DNA from: Siphonodentalium dalli
Lineage: Eukaryota; Mollusca; Scaphopoda; Gadilida; Siphonodentaliidae
Reading direction: 5' to 3'
Assembly (NCBI GenBank): GCA_032622095.1
Contig: CP136066.1
Location: forward strand, 95,313,319-95,377,318
DNA: 64,000 bases
Shown: positions 22,720 to 33,013 of the stretch, in pieces
Layout: the number at the start of each line of letters is the position of its first letter
How positions within the stretch are numbered: the first letter of the stretch is position 1
Notes under the pieces: generated by a model
Databases searched by the model: none
What the model saw: the letters and a program-made list of their open reading frames with translations, nothing else
What the model was told of the DNA's origin: nothing
Translations under genes and position numbers: made by a program

Positions 22720-24535
22720 AACGATTAGATTTGCACGGTCACAACTACGACGCTGTACACGGTGTTCATTGTTTCATATGCACGTGAGAGAATTAATTGA
22801 AATGTTTCGATAGGATTGGCGAATTGCATGTCCGACCAACTCAATTATTTTTTTAATGCATGCGACTTAATTGCGCAGCTGGGTCACGTTTGGAAATATA
22901 AGTCTCGATTTTCGCCAGTTCATGCCATGAATCTAGTACTCTGGCTACGCCCGTGGTAGAGATCGTATTCCACCCATTTTATGTCGATGCGTTTGTTAAG
23001 GGGGGAGTTCAAGTGAACAATTTTGAATGGGGATTTCCATGCAAATCTCCCGAGCAAAAGTTACAGAGTTGCATATAATTATGAGTGTGACTTGATGTGG
23101 TATTGGAAACAACACGTATTTATATGGCTGGTCCAATTAGAACTTGTTCTATTATAATGTTGGTGTATTTCTTTTAGAATTTTATATTGATTTTCCAAAT
23201 GTAGGTCAAGTGTTGTAATTCCAGAAAAAAATTCTATATATTTATTGCAAAATTTTATAATTTACCAAGCGAACCCGCATCAAGTCACACTCAGAAGTAT
23301 GTTCAACTCCAATTATTTAACTATACTTTCAAGACCACTTCTGTTATTAAATCAGATACATTTCTTGAACAGAGAAAATTATTAATTCAAGTGTTTCTTC
23401 AATACTCTATCGGATATCTATGCATATTTATTTTTTCAAGCCAAAATTTGTGAACTTTACTCTCGATTATTGTCAACCAATCAGCAAGTCGCTCAAAATT
23501 TACTGCAAGTCGCAGACACGTCCAGTTTCTGGAATTCGTTTGATGAATAAAGTTGAAAATATCGAGCACAAACGCACCGGGTGAAATACAAGAGGTATAT
23601 TAGTGGCCTCGAAATGACTTGTAGAATAAATATGAGTATTTATAGGTTATGACATCGCGTTTAAGTATACTCTCGCGACAATTTATTGCTGAAAAATATT
23701 GATCTTTATAACGGGGTCAAGGGGCTTTCGGCGGACAGGGAGAATGACGAGCCGATTTGTTCGGTAGAATTCGGTACTTTCCTATATCATATCTCGACTT
23801 CGCTTCTTTCGATTTCGCCGAGTTATATGTCAAATGACAGGGAATTTTATTGACAATAAGACACACTGGGGGATAGTTTGGTCGCAATTATCTATTTCTA
23901 GAATTTCTGGATTTCTGAAAAACGTGCGTCTCTCCTTTAATTGACTCATGCGTAGGATATAATTGTTTTCTGGTATATACAACGGATCAATGGTAGTTAT
24001 ATGCTGTGAAATAGAATGGGACATCTTCAATAAAAACAAATAGCACCACAATCTCCCCACAGCCCTCACTGGATCCTTTATGTAAGACGGCCCAGTCATG
24101 TTGAAATTGAATTGAAAATGAATTGTTAGTAGCTAACACTCATTTCAGCGCAATAAGAGTATGTCATTAATTTTTTTTAGCTCAACTTTACTTTGGTCAA
24201 AAGCATGGAAAACAAAACAAAAGGTATTTTTATAGAATTTGTGACTTACGGTTTGTATTTGCAACAACTATCAGTTGTTTAAATCTAACATAATTGTATT
24301 CATGATTTAAGCTCAGCGCCATAGATCTCGCAGACTGGACAGCTCTAGATGTCAACCCATAAAGATAGCAGAAATCATATTGTTAGCTTATAGGCAATTA
24401 AAGCACCAACAAATAAGTCTATTTACAGACAATGATACAATAAACATGATCCAATACTCTTTTCTGTCAAAAATAATGTACACAAATAATAGTTTCCCCG
24501 ACCCCCCACCAGGCGTGACTAAATAGTGTAACGAC
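22720..24535. other. duplicated noncoding block between heat shock gene and stranded exon
   Basis: No exon supported. It is nearly identical to 34,800-36,631. A short minus frame at 23,830-24,099 is shared by both copies but has no recognisable content and is probably chance. Confidence 0.5.
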
Positions 24536-24542
24536 ACCTTAA

Positions 24543-24864
24543 AGGTACTCAATCCGATCAGACGCTCCTAATTTACTATTTCTTTAGCTTCGGGGGTAAA
24601 AAATATTTGATTCGAGTCGAGGAACCCACCCATCAAAGCTCAGAGTGATTAGATATCGACGTTTGAAGTTTGCGATTTCTATTGTTTGTGGGACAGAACT
24701 TGCCGGTCGAACGGACGGTCTTGCAGACAAAGATGGATAACTATAAAATCAAGTGGTAATAATAACCACTTGATTTTAGAGTTATCCATCTTTATCTGCA
24801 ATATGTTTTACCCCCGAAGCCAAAGAAATAGTAATTTAGGAGCGTCTGATCGGATTGAGTACCT
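24543..24864. repeat. short AGGTACTC TTAA-target MITE
   Basis: 322 bp, ends AGGTACTCAATCCGATCAG and its inverse, TTAA flanks. The two arms are inverted copies through CCACTTGATTTTAGAG. Shared by both copies, so it predates the duplication. Confidence 0.88.
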
Positions 24865-25128
24865 TTAAGGGATTTTCCCATTTATATGTGAAGTGTACCT
24901 CTTTCTGACCAAAAAGATGGACCCACTATGGAGGGACTTAGACTCACTCAGTGATCTCGCTTATTCCAATTACTTTAATAACTGACGGGATAAACTATTT
25001 AGTAAAAAGCGTTAAACAACATCTTGGATCAGGGACACACTTGACTGATGTCGCTGTATGATGTACATGTACTGTGCATAGAGTTTCATGTTTTCGCTTT
25101 CGTAAATTCTCTCTTTGTTGCTGACATG

Positions 25129-25272
25129 TCAGGGCAATGCGTATTGTCTTTTGTTCTCATCCACTTGAGCCAATTCTTCCACCATTTTCTGGGTGTGCTT
25201 GTTGTCGTTCGTGATTTCCCATTTCCTCATCCAGGGGCCGGTTATTGTCGTATCAAATTCGTCCTTCTCAGC
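25129..25272 (-). pseudogene. orphan last exon of a PhyH-family gene (copy A)
   Basis: Behind an acceptor (TTTAATTCAG) is a 48-codon frame starting AEKDEFDTTITGPWMRKWEI and ending in TGA, identical to exon 9 of the complete gene at 37,229-37,372. In copy A none of the eight upstream exons follow; only 17 nt of exon 8 survive at 27,801-27,817. It therefore cannot make the full enzyme and is a stranded copy, although the exon and its splice acceptor are intact. Confidence 0.88.
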
Positions 25273-25362
25273 CTGAATTAAATAAATTCTGAATTAATGG
25301 TCATACTATAGATATATCCCTTAAAGTCCCATTTTTGTTAGTGCCTTGATATACGGTATTAA

Positions 25363-25755
25363 CCCTTTACCCAACAAACCGGCCAAAACCGGCCAAATAA
25401 AGCTTCAACAGCCTAAAATATCTTGGGTCTGTCTCAATAGAACCATACACATATGGATATCATTGGAACCGGCTCCTTGACCACATTGTGATAGTTACAG
25501 TTATGCCCTGTGCCAATGCATTCTCTTATATATGCGAGTCGACCATAGGTCGCCTCGCATATATAAGAGAATGCATTGGCATAAAAAAAATCTGTTTTTA
25601 ACACTTTTTACCATTTTTTCTTACATTCTTTAACAATTTTATAATTTTTAATGTGTTAAGCCAATGCATTCTCTTATATATGCGAGGCGACCTATGGTCG
25701 ACTCGCATATATAAGAGAATGCATTGGCACAGGGCCCTTCTGTTTGGGTAAAGGG
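25363..25755. repeat. TTAA-target MITE (CCCTTTACCCAA) containing a second element
   Basis: Left CCCTTTACCCAACAAACC, right TTTGGGTAAAGGG, TTAA on both sides. The double-hairpin element at 25,506-25,734 lies within it, just inside the right end. Present in both duplication copies. Confidence 0.78.
25506..25734. repeat. double-hairpin element (CCCTGTGCCAATGCATTC)
   Basis: Each end is itself a near-perfect 70-bp palindrome (GCCAATGCATTCTCTTATAT, centre GTCGACCATAGGTCGCC), and the two ends are inverted copies of each other. Further copies lie at 37,606, 45,610 and, as a half, at 61,924. Confidence 0.85.
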
Positions 25756-26712
25756 TTAATAACAATCTGAATCTATGCCATAAAATATGAATAAAATACT
25801 ACAATTCACCACCACTTGAAACGTCTGTGTCTCAGAAGATGCCCATATAGAAATAGAAAACGGCTGAAATTTTAAAAAGATTTCCCCCGTTATGGCTCCC
25901 AGAATGTGACAGAATGCAACAGAATTCAACTAAAAATGTATTTTCATTGAAATGGTAATAACTCTATATCTTAAGATATAGAATTATTCCCCATCCATTG
26001 AAAATAGTTAAACCTGAGCACAGAACATCAAGTCGGTAACTCAACAAAAACAACATGCTCACAGTTTATTACACCGAATAAGTTGATAATACAATGTTTT
26101 GGAGCTTCCTCTTTCAAAGTGTATATAATATGGCATATATTTTATTTAAAATTATCTGGGGCGAAGTTATCAATAAATGGTCAAATAACTCACTCATATA
26201 AATATATTGCATACTTCCCGGAAGAAGATAATCCCTGAATTGATAAATCTGTAGTCTATGTTGTCAAATGTGCTAAATTATAAGTCTGGATCTGTGCAAC
26301 ATCTAATATATTCGCAAATTGCTCGTATAGTTTTATTGGGTCGTTTTGGATAACAAAATAGATTGACATTGTACTTATTAATAACTTGAGAATTTCTCCA
26401 TGTTCTTCTTTGCATGTTGTGATGTTTTAACATACTTTTATAATTTTTGCATATTTACCCATTGCGATGACGTATGTCAATTTAACAATGTATTTCACAA
26501 CTGAGAAGATATCGACTTACAAAAGTAAAAAAAAATATCATGCAATCTCGAGCTGGGACGACCTCATTCGATCTGTGAAATAAATTTTTAAGGAATAAGT
26601 ATTAACAACGAAATATATTCCCTGCGCTTGATTGATGCTTTATTCTCATGATTACAAATGAATATTGAGAAATACAGAATGATATTTACAAAAGGATATG
26701 AAGATATATATA

Positions 26713-27221
26713 AGGATTAACTGTCATGTGGACTGTTTTATGGAGATGTAACGGTGAGGTAAGTGGACATAACTTGTGTAAAACCCGAATTGTTTTACAT
26801 ACAAGTTATGTCCACTTACCTCACCGTTACATCTCCATAAAAATAGTCCACATGACAGTTAATCCTTATATTTATATACATTTAGCGAAAAAGCCACTTT
26901 TGTAAATATATTTAAATCGAAAAGTGTATCGTGACAAGATCAGCCCAAAATACCCAATAGCACCCTTGGCAAAAGTTAATAGGAACAATTTCTCTTCATG
27001 TTGAAACCCGATGATGTATTAAGTCAATCCTGCGCGAGTCAAAATGCGCCCAAAGCACTACGCGTTCGTCTTTCCAAACCTAATGACGTATCGATGGTGT
27101 TATTAGCTTGGTGTTATTAGGCGTTGCGCATTCACCGATAAATAACTGCAACTAGCCACGTGGGCGCCGACCAATCAGAATGCTGGATTTAGTGATGACA
27201 ACACTTAGTGTGTAAATATAC
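26713..27221 (+). repeat. foldback-headed repeat with long hairpin head
   Basis: GGATTAACTGTCATGTGGAC opens a hairpin with arms of about 75 bp, including GGAGATGTAACGGTGAGG. The conserved 350-bp tail with CACGTG, CCAAT and TGACGTA motifs follows. Confidence 0.8.
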
Positions 27222-27800
27222 ACATATATCGCTGTTTGTTCATTGTTACAAAGTTCCCCGTCAGAACATCAACAATATCCCAGGTGTTTGAGCGGATGTA
27301 ATATATGATCTCTACAGACATAAGCCTGTGCTAGTATGCTTGTATTATGTTTTCGATCTATATGTCGTCTGCTTATATTTCCATGAATGGGAGAATCCAT
27401 TTAGTGAAGAAAGGGTTAAAGTGATGTGAAACACCGTGGTAGGGTGATCAAATAGAAATGGAGCATATCTTGTTCAAAGTAATATTATATCCAAATTGAC
27501 AATATACACCGTCATTCTTATAAAAAAAATTTTTTAATTAAATGCAGTGATTCTTGGTGGCGAAATCGTTTCGTTAGTTTATCACCAATATAGTTGCGTC
27601 CCAAATCAAGAAGTAAATATTTACAATTGAGCGTAGTTCGGACGATGTTGTCTATGGAGTGGTACGGTCGATTAACTTGAAATTTTCCGCGATGTTAGTG
27701 GAATGCTACATTCCTCCAGTTGGCATAGCCCCTAAATACTAACTGATCAGTTTCATGCACCCGAACAAGTCCATTTAATAAAATTGAAATGCAAACTTAC

Positions 27801-27817
27801 GCCACAGAATTCGGTCT
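27801..27817 (-). pseudogene. 17-nt remnant of PhyH exon 8 at the duplication edge
   Basis: The donor GTAAGT and the last 17 exon bases match 40,450-40,466 exactly, then the sequence switches to unrelated spacer. It marks the breakpoint. Confidence 0.85.
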
Positions 27818-28824
27818 TTACCAACAAGGTAAACCACTCTCTCACAGAATATCTGTCAACTATCAGCCCTCAGGCTATGTGTGACTCGTTGCTCTCCATG
27901 TCCCCATCCTGGACTTTATGATCATCACATGCTGGTGGGAGCCATGCGCCACTTAATACCATAAGCATATCTCTGCCAGATTCGCCTTTGCGAGGACATA
28001 AGTCCTTTATGCCACACACCCTGCCAACAACTTGGGCATATCTTTGATGCTCCGAGTTTTGACAGTTTTATCAATGAGACTTGCAACAAGCTCGTCTACA
28101 CATTCTGATTAAGTGAGAGGAAAGTTGTTGTGTTACACCACAGACTCATAGTCATGAGACTGCTGTTTGAAGTAGTTTTGAATTTCAGATGTGAATTATT
28201 CAGTTTTTATTGTTGTGGAAACCAAAGTTTTGTGAGTATCAGGTTCAGTTTGCAGGTTTTAGTACACCAAAGACCGGCCACAGGGGCCTACTCTTCTTCG
28301 ATAAATCTTGGTCGTTCTTTAACGTGCCAAGGGTGTGAATTTCCCTTGACACGGCACAGCCATTAACGAGGGCTCGCCCATCCCTCGACATCTAGTCAGG
28401 ACCCAACTCCTGCAAGTTGGATCCAGGGGTCGTGTTCGAAAATTAATTCTCAGGCCATCTGGGACTCGATGCTCCCCCAGATGGCCACCACTTCCCTTTA
28501 CATGTTATGAACAGTTGCAACAACAATTCTATACAATATTTATATTTTATTTTTAAGTTGTAACAACAATTCTATACAAGGTTTAATTTTCATTTTTATC
28601 CCCACTTGTGATTTGGCAGATAGGATTCTGCAAGAATTGCACAATCAAGGGAATTAATGAACACATTTTATTATTATTATTATTTTTTATTTTATTTTAA
28701 TGTGAACAAGTTTCAAAGTCAGAGCATCAATTGGCACATTTTATGTATAACATCATTGGAAGGAAATAAATTCCCTTGGTGGAGGCAACTCATCTCCAGT
28801 TCATCTCCTTAGCTTTCTTCTGTC
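27818..28824. other. spacer between duplication copy A and the gag frame
   Basis: Not part of either copy. Near 27,895 and 28,450 are two similar blocks (CTCAGGCTATGTGTGACTCG and CTCAGGCCATCTGGGACTCG), and near 28,515-28,575 a short direct repeat (CAACAATTCTATACAA twice). The TTCTTTAACGTGCCAAGG stretch looks like repeat sequence. No pol or integrase frame is seen. Confidence 0.5.
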
Positions 28825-30498
28825 TCAGTTCCATACAGAGCGGACGAAACCCTTAAACGTCCCCGTTGTGTTATTTTGTCTATCATGAGGGGGTCTTCTC
28901 TGACCCTGTAATTTGGGACAATGCTTTCGTATGTGAGCAGAGGAACCACACTCAAAACAAGCTCGTTGATTTTGATTGGACACTCTCAAAGTGTCAGGTT
29001 TAGTCCCCTTTTGAGATATTTTCAGAAGTTTTATCTGTGACTCCATGGTAGCCAATGAGTTTTTGAGTTCAGTCAACTGCCCCTTGAGTTGCTGCATCTC
29101 ATTGTGGTTTTTGTTTGAGTCTGTATCAGACCCAATGGAGCGAGCATAACTCTTTGCTCCTTGTTTTTCTGATTTGATAAATGCCTCAAACTCAACAGCA
29201 TGCCGGATGGAACCATTGAGCGTGACAGGTCTTGATTGTTTCACCCTCAATCTTATTTCTGGTTCATAAAGACCATCAATAAACTGTTCTTTTGCCAGAG
29301 TATCTCTGACCTCTAAAGGTGCAGATCTATACGCCAGATTAGCGAGCCGTCTTATATTCTGCCCCATCTCAGGCAGTGTTTCACCAGCCCTTTGGCGTCG
29401 CTCTCTGAGTTGAACCCCAAACAACTCGGTTTGGTTCGCTGCTGCGAACCTGTCTTCAATTGCAGAGATGAGAGCCTCATAGTCTCGCTCGAGTCCTGAG
29501 GGCATATCACCGAGAACTCCCTGGGCCATCCCTCTGAGGGATACAGCCAGGTAGAAGAGACCTCTCTCATGTTGCTTCCAACAATTAATTTGTGCACATG
29601 CTTCGAAATGAGCATGGTAGTCTAGCCATGACCCTGTACCATCATAGGTAGAAGGCATGACAGTGTGACGTTTTATTTGTTCATATGTAGGAGTATCCAC
29701 TCCTCTGTATGTTGAACCATACCTGTCTATGTTTGTTGGTTGTTCCCTATAGGAACGTTTTGGATGGGAAGGTGGTGTTACCTTCTCCATATTGGGAGCA
29801 GAATTTATGTGGGGCTTACTTGCCGCTCTACAGTTTGTTTCATATGTCTCCCAGTTGTCATGGTGAGTTGCATTGCTACTCGTTTTATTATATGAGTGAG
29901 TATGTGGTTCAGAAACCCTATTTTCCATACTACGTAGGTGATACCCAAGATTATGTTCAGGTTGAGTTTTCTGACCACCCTGTGGTTCTGAGATATGTTT
30001 ATCAAAGAGGCAATCTCCGGTAATTACAGAACTGGGTACAGGCAATCGTTTAAACTTTCCAGTCAGTGATTGAAAGTTGTCTTTTGGTTTGAAAATAAAT
30101 TCCGTTGTCTGAGAGGGTGTAACACGTGACCGTGCCAGCCAATCATACTCACTTTCATCGTCAACACCATCCTTGTTTCTTGAACAAGTATGTTGCTCAA
30201 TGTCTTCACCTGACCTTTTAAATGGAGGTGGTGTTTGATGGTGATATTCGTTTCCTTGCTTAACATCGGGAGTGGAAGAATACTCGTCGATGAGCAAGTA
30301 TAGGCCATTGGCTTCGTCTCCATAAGAGACTTTCTTAGGAGGTCTACTAAATTCTATCATTCCATCCTCATCATCAGAATTATCATCTGAGTCAAGATTA
30401 TTTTGGTCAAGAACCTCCTGTTCTTGGTACAACGAGTTTCTTACATGTTTCATCTTTTCTGCGATGTCTGATAAATCAGACGACATTTTTGTAGCCAT
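28825..30498 (-). CDS. LTR-retrotransposon gag polyprotein, intact
   Basis: Structural nucleocapsid/capsid protein of a Ty3/gypsy-type retrotransposon. The 557-residue frame from the ATG at 30,498 has an acidic N-terminal half, then a capsid-type gag region starting near YDGTGSWLDYHAHFEACAQ and running through the DRFAAANQTELFGVQL and EQFIDGLYEPEIRLRV stretches. It ends with a CCHC zinc knuckle (CFECGSSAHIRKHC, Cys514, Cys517, His522, Cys527). There are no internal stops. It ends shortly after the knuckle, and no protease, reverse transcriptase or integrase is found between it and copy A, so the element is truncated. An upstream frame is separated from it by a single stop codon. Domestication is possible but not shown. 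Confidence 0.88.
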   Translation of the reverse strand: MATKMSSDLSDIAEKMKHVRNSLYQEQEVLDQNNLDSDDNSDDEDGMIEFSRPPKKVSYGDEANGLYLLIDEYSSTPDVKQGNEYHHQTPPPFKRSGEDIEQHTCSRNKDGVDDESEYDWLARSRVTPSQTTEFIFKPKDNFQSLTGKFKRLPVPSSVITGDCLFDKHISEPQGGQKTQPEHNLGYHLRSMENRVSEPHTHSYNKTSSNATHHDNWETYETNCRAASKPHINSAPNMEKVTPPSHPKRSYREQPTNIDRYGSTYRGVDTPTYEQIKRHTVMPSTYDGTGSWLDYHAHFEACAQINCWKQHERGLFYLAVSLRGMAQGVLGDMPSGLERDYEALISAIEDRFAAANQTELFGVQLRERRQRAGETLPEMGQNIRRLANLAYRSAPLEVRDTLAKEQFIDGLYEPEIRLRVKQSRPVTLNGSIRHAVEFEAFIKSEKQGAKSYARSIGSDTDSNKNHNEMQQLKGQLTELKNSLATMESQIKLLKISQKGTKPDTLRVSNQNQRACFECGSSAHIRKHCPKLQGQRRPPHDRQNNTTGTFKGFVRSVWN

Positions 30499-30507
30499 TT
30501 GTATCAC

Positions 30508-30744
30508 TTAGACAAGTATGTACAAAAAGCAGTCCCAATTATTTAATGATGAACGTATGTAACACTCATTCAGTTCAGTTTCATCAAAGAAAACAAGAAA
30601 ACCAATTCCTGCCAGGTCAATTTCTAGGACGTCAATTGTATGATCAGAACAGTATTGACATGCACTTGAATATTCAGATGCATTAGCAAATCCAATAAGC
30701 CCAACGGGTTTAATCTGATCAAATTGATCGCTATCTTCTGACAT
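30508..30744 (-). CDS. short frame upstream of gag, same reading frame
   Basis: A 78-codon frame that starts about 60 bp after the primer binding site and ends at a TAA directly before the gag frame, in the same phase. I do not recognise the protein (acidic, MSEDSDQFDQIKP start). It could be the original N-terminal part of gag cut off by a stop mutation, a leader peptide, or chance. Confidence 0.5.
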   Translation of the reverse strand: MSEDSDQFDQIKPVGLIGFANASEYSSACQYCSDHTIDVLEIDLAGIGFLVFFDETELNECYIRSSLNNWDCFLYILV

Positions 30745-30802
30745 TTGGTTTATTTATAATTTTAAATTTTTAGGTTTTTCACCTTCAGGTGGCAAAGTAT
30801 TT

Positions 30803-30822
30803 TAATCCCACCGCTGCCACCA
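30803..30822 (-). other. retrotransposon primer binding site (tRNA-Leu type)
   Basis: On the minus strand TGGTGGCAGCGGTGGGATTA is complementary to the 3' end of animal tRNA-Leu(AAG) plus CCA, as I remember that tRNA. It lies a few bases after the LTR end (TTACA) and before the gag frames, exactly where a first-strand primer site is expected. Confidence 0.8.
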
Positions 30823-30826
30823 ATTT

Positions 30827-31320
30827 TGTAACACACAGGGGGGGGGTGGGGACTCAATTCCGGTAGCGATCGAGTGGTTTCATCCACGAGTCCCTGCGAG
30901 CCAAAAAGGGTTGAGTATTTTATTAAGTTTTTAGGCACGTGAGGTAAGCCTGGCTCAGTCGAGCTGCAGGTTTAGTTTGCCAATGAAGTCTTTTGTTTTG
31001 CTGCCACCACCCTATTTTTGGGCAGTAAATAGGGAAACCAGTTTATGACTACTCGATGAGTAGTGGTTGTATCTATTTAAATGCTGTTGCTCATTATTCA
31101 ATGAGTAACAGTTTTAAGAGTGTCACTCAATGAGTGACAGTTATGTAGATTCAGAGTTGTGTTGCTCATTAGTCAATGAGTAACTATTTTAAGAGTGTCG
31201 CTCAACGAGTGACAGTTATATGGTTTCAGAGTTTTGTTGCTCGTTAGTCAACGAGTAACAGTTTAAAGAGTGTCCCTCAATGAGTGACGGTTATATGGTT
31301 CAAAGTTTTGTTGCTCATAA
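30827..31320 (-). mobile_element. 5' LTR of the gag element, upstream part probably missing
   Basis: The LTR edge is set by TTACA (minus strand) next to the primer site. It includes a G run (30,837-30,851) and, at about 31,040-31,320, three units of about 84 bp. Each unit carries two small palindromes, GTTGCTCATTAGTCAATGAG and GTGTCACTCAATGAGTGAC. No TG start is recognisable where copy B begins, so the other edge is unclear. No matching 3' LTR is in the window. Confidence 0.6.
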
Positions 31321-32150
31321 TTTTGTATTCATATTCACTACTATTCAATCGTTCTGTTCGGGTATTCCGTTGTAGAGTTATTCATCTTTGTTTATCTGGG
31401 AATTTCCAAGTTAAAATGGTCGTAACTCGGGTAAATACATGAATGGACGTAACTCGTAGTATGTGGTTATAAGTTCTCCCAAGCTGTGCTATCACCATGC
31501 CGAATGATAACGAAATCCGATACGTAAAACCCGAGTTACAAGGTGATATTTTATCAGGGAAGGACGGAGCCTTCGACTATACCCCGAACCACATTGGGGC
31601 ATAATTAATGTCAGAGCCAATCAATTCTTCTTGAGGGAAATTCAAAATGACAGTGCACTTTTTATGGCACGCTGAATATAGCATATATAGTCTTATATTA
31701 CTACCGGGATGGGCATCGAACTATATCACACGAAACTCCTATAATATTGAAAAATCCATTAGATTATTTTTTAAACTTTCACTTGTGTGTAATCGCCGGG
31801 TACTTCCCCGAGACACTTGGCATCGCGCCAAGTAAATTGGGGCGCGGATTAATACTAATTAGAAAAGCCACACTTGACACCAATACCAGACATTGCAAAA
31901 TGATTGCTTTGCAATTATTGCAATTATTGTCCAACTTAGTTGCGCTAGCGAAAATAGCACAAAAACAAAGAGGCAAGTTGGGGGACTTTATGTTTCGTCG
32001 CAACGCAGAGCACGCAATACTGTCGTAAACGATTGTGAAGCGTCTCAATTAATCAACGCCGTTTTACATGCATTTTTCAGCTTCTTTTAATGATTTTGAT
32101 TTGTTAAAAAGGGATAAAGCTCTAGTTTTTTTCATGTGATATACAAGATC

Positions 32151-32275
32151 TTCAACGAGTTATGTTGGGATATAATATTTTATGAAACTCGTTTGATAAA
32201 TTTGATTCACAACTCTTCGTGAATCAAATTTATGAAACGAGTTTCATAAAATCTTATATCCCAACATAACTCGTT
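32151..32275. repeat. hairpin, copy B
   Basis: Same inverted arms as 20,087-20,211. Confidence 0.8.
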
Positions 32276-32491
32276 GGAGATCCTCTATATTTTACTTCAC
32301 GAACGACGATTTCAAGGTTCAAGATTCAAATCGATACGTGGATTGGCAGTATGTGGAAACAACGATGAGCTTAAAATATTTACAGAACAAACAAAATAAG
32401 TTTTCCCAATAACTTTAATAACTATACATGTAAATTATAAAGTGACAAACTTCCAACATAGATGTCCATATCCTATATATATGCAACTTAA

Positions 32492-32972
32492 AGGTACTCA
32501 ATCCGATAAAACTCCTCTCAATTACTATTGCAATGGCTTCGGGGGTCAAAAATATTTGATTCGAGTCGAGGAAGTAACCCATCAAAGCTCAGATTTGTTA
32601 GATATCGATTTTAGAAATCTATTATTTGTCATTATCGTGAATACTTTCTGGCCCAGAACTCAGTCAAAATTGCGTTATTATTACCTCTTGATTTTAGAGT
32701 TATCCATCCTTGTCTGTTTGAATAGATTTTGGTGTACACATCCCGAGCAGATTACGGCAGTTGAAGGCAATTATTAGTACTCATCTCGAGTAAATAACAA
32801 ATTTCAAAAATCAATATCTAATAACTCTGAGCTTTGTTTGATGGGTTCCTCGACTCGAATCAAATATTTGTTACCCCCCAAAGCCAAAGAAATAGTAATA
32901 TAGGACCCTCTGATCGGATTGTTGTTGTTGGAATCTGTTGAGATGGGGACCCTCTGTTCGGATTGAGTACCT
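32492..32972. repeat. AGGTACTC TTAA-target MITE, copy B
   Basis: Counterpart of 20,426-20,895 with a 12-bp-scale indel; TTAA on both sides. Lies directly downstream of the heat shock gene stop. Confidence 0.88.
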
Positions 32973-33013
32973 TTAAATAAAAATGACTATATATAGTATG
33001 TAATCAATCTGAA

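Larger units (their letters stand above)
19262..27817. repeat. segmental duplication, copy A
   Basis: About 8.5 kb that matches 31,322-40,466 in the same orientation at very high identity over most of its length. It carries one small heat shock protein gene, its promoter, one stranded PhyH terminal exon and a shared set of MITEs. The right edge is sharp: identity ends at TTCGGTCT, 17 nt inside what is exon 8 of the PhyH gene in copy B. The left edge is approximate because it lies in a repeat. Confidence 0.9.

Noticed and set aside
23830-24099. 89-codon minus frame, longer in copy B (35,931-36,239)
   Set aside because: The two ends differ by a tandem duplication that shifts the start of the match; no domain and no splice context.
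25048-25281. 77-codon plus frame conserved in both duplication copies
   Set aside because: It is the reverse shadow of the PhyH terminal exon, which carries the true homology.
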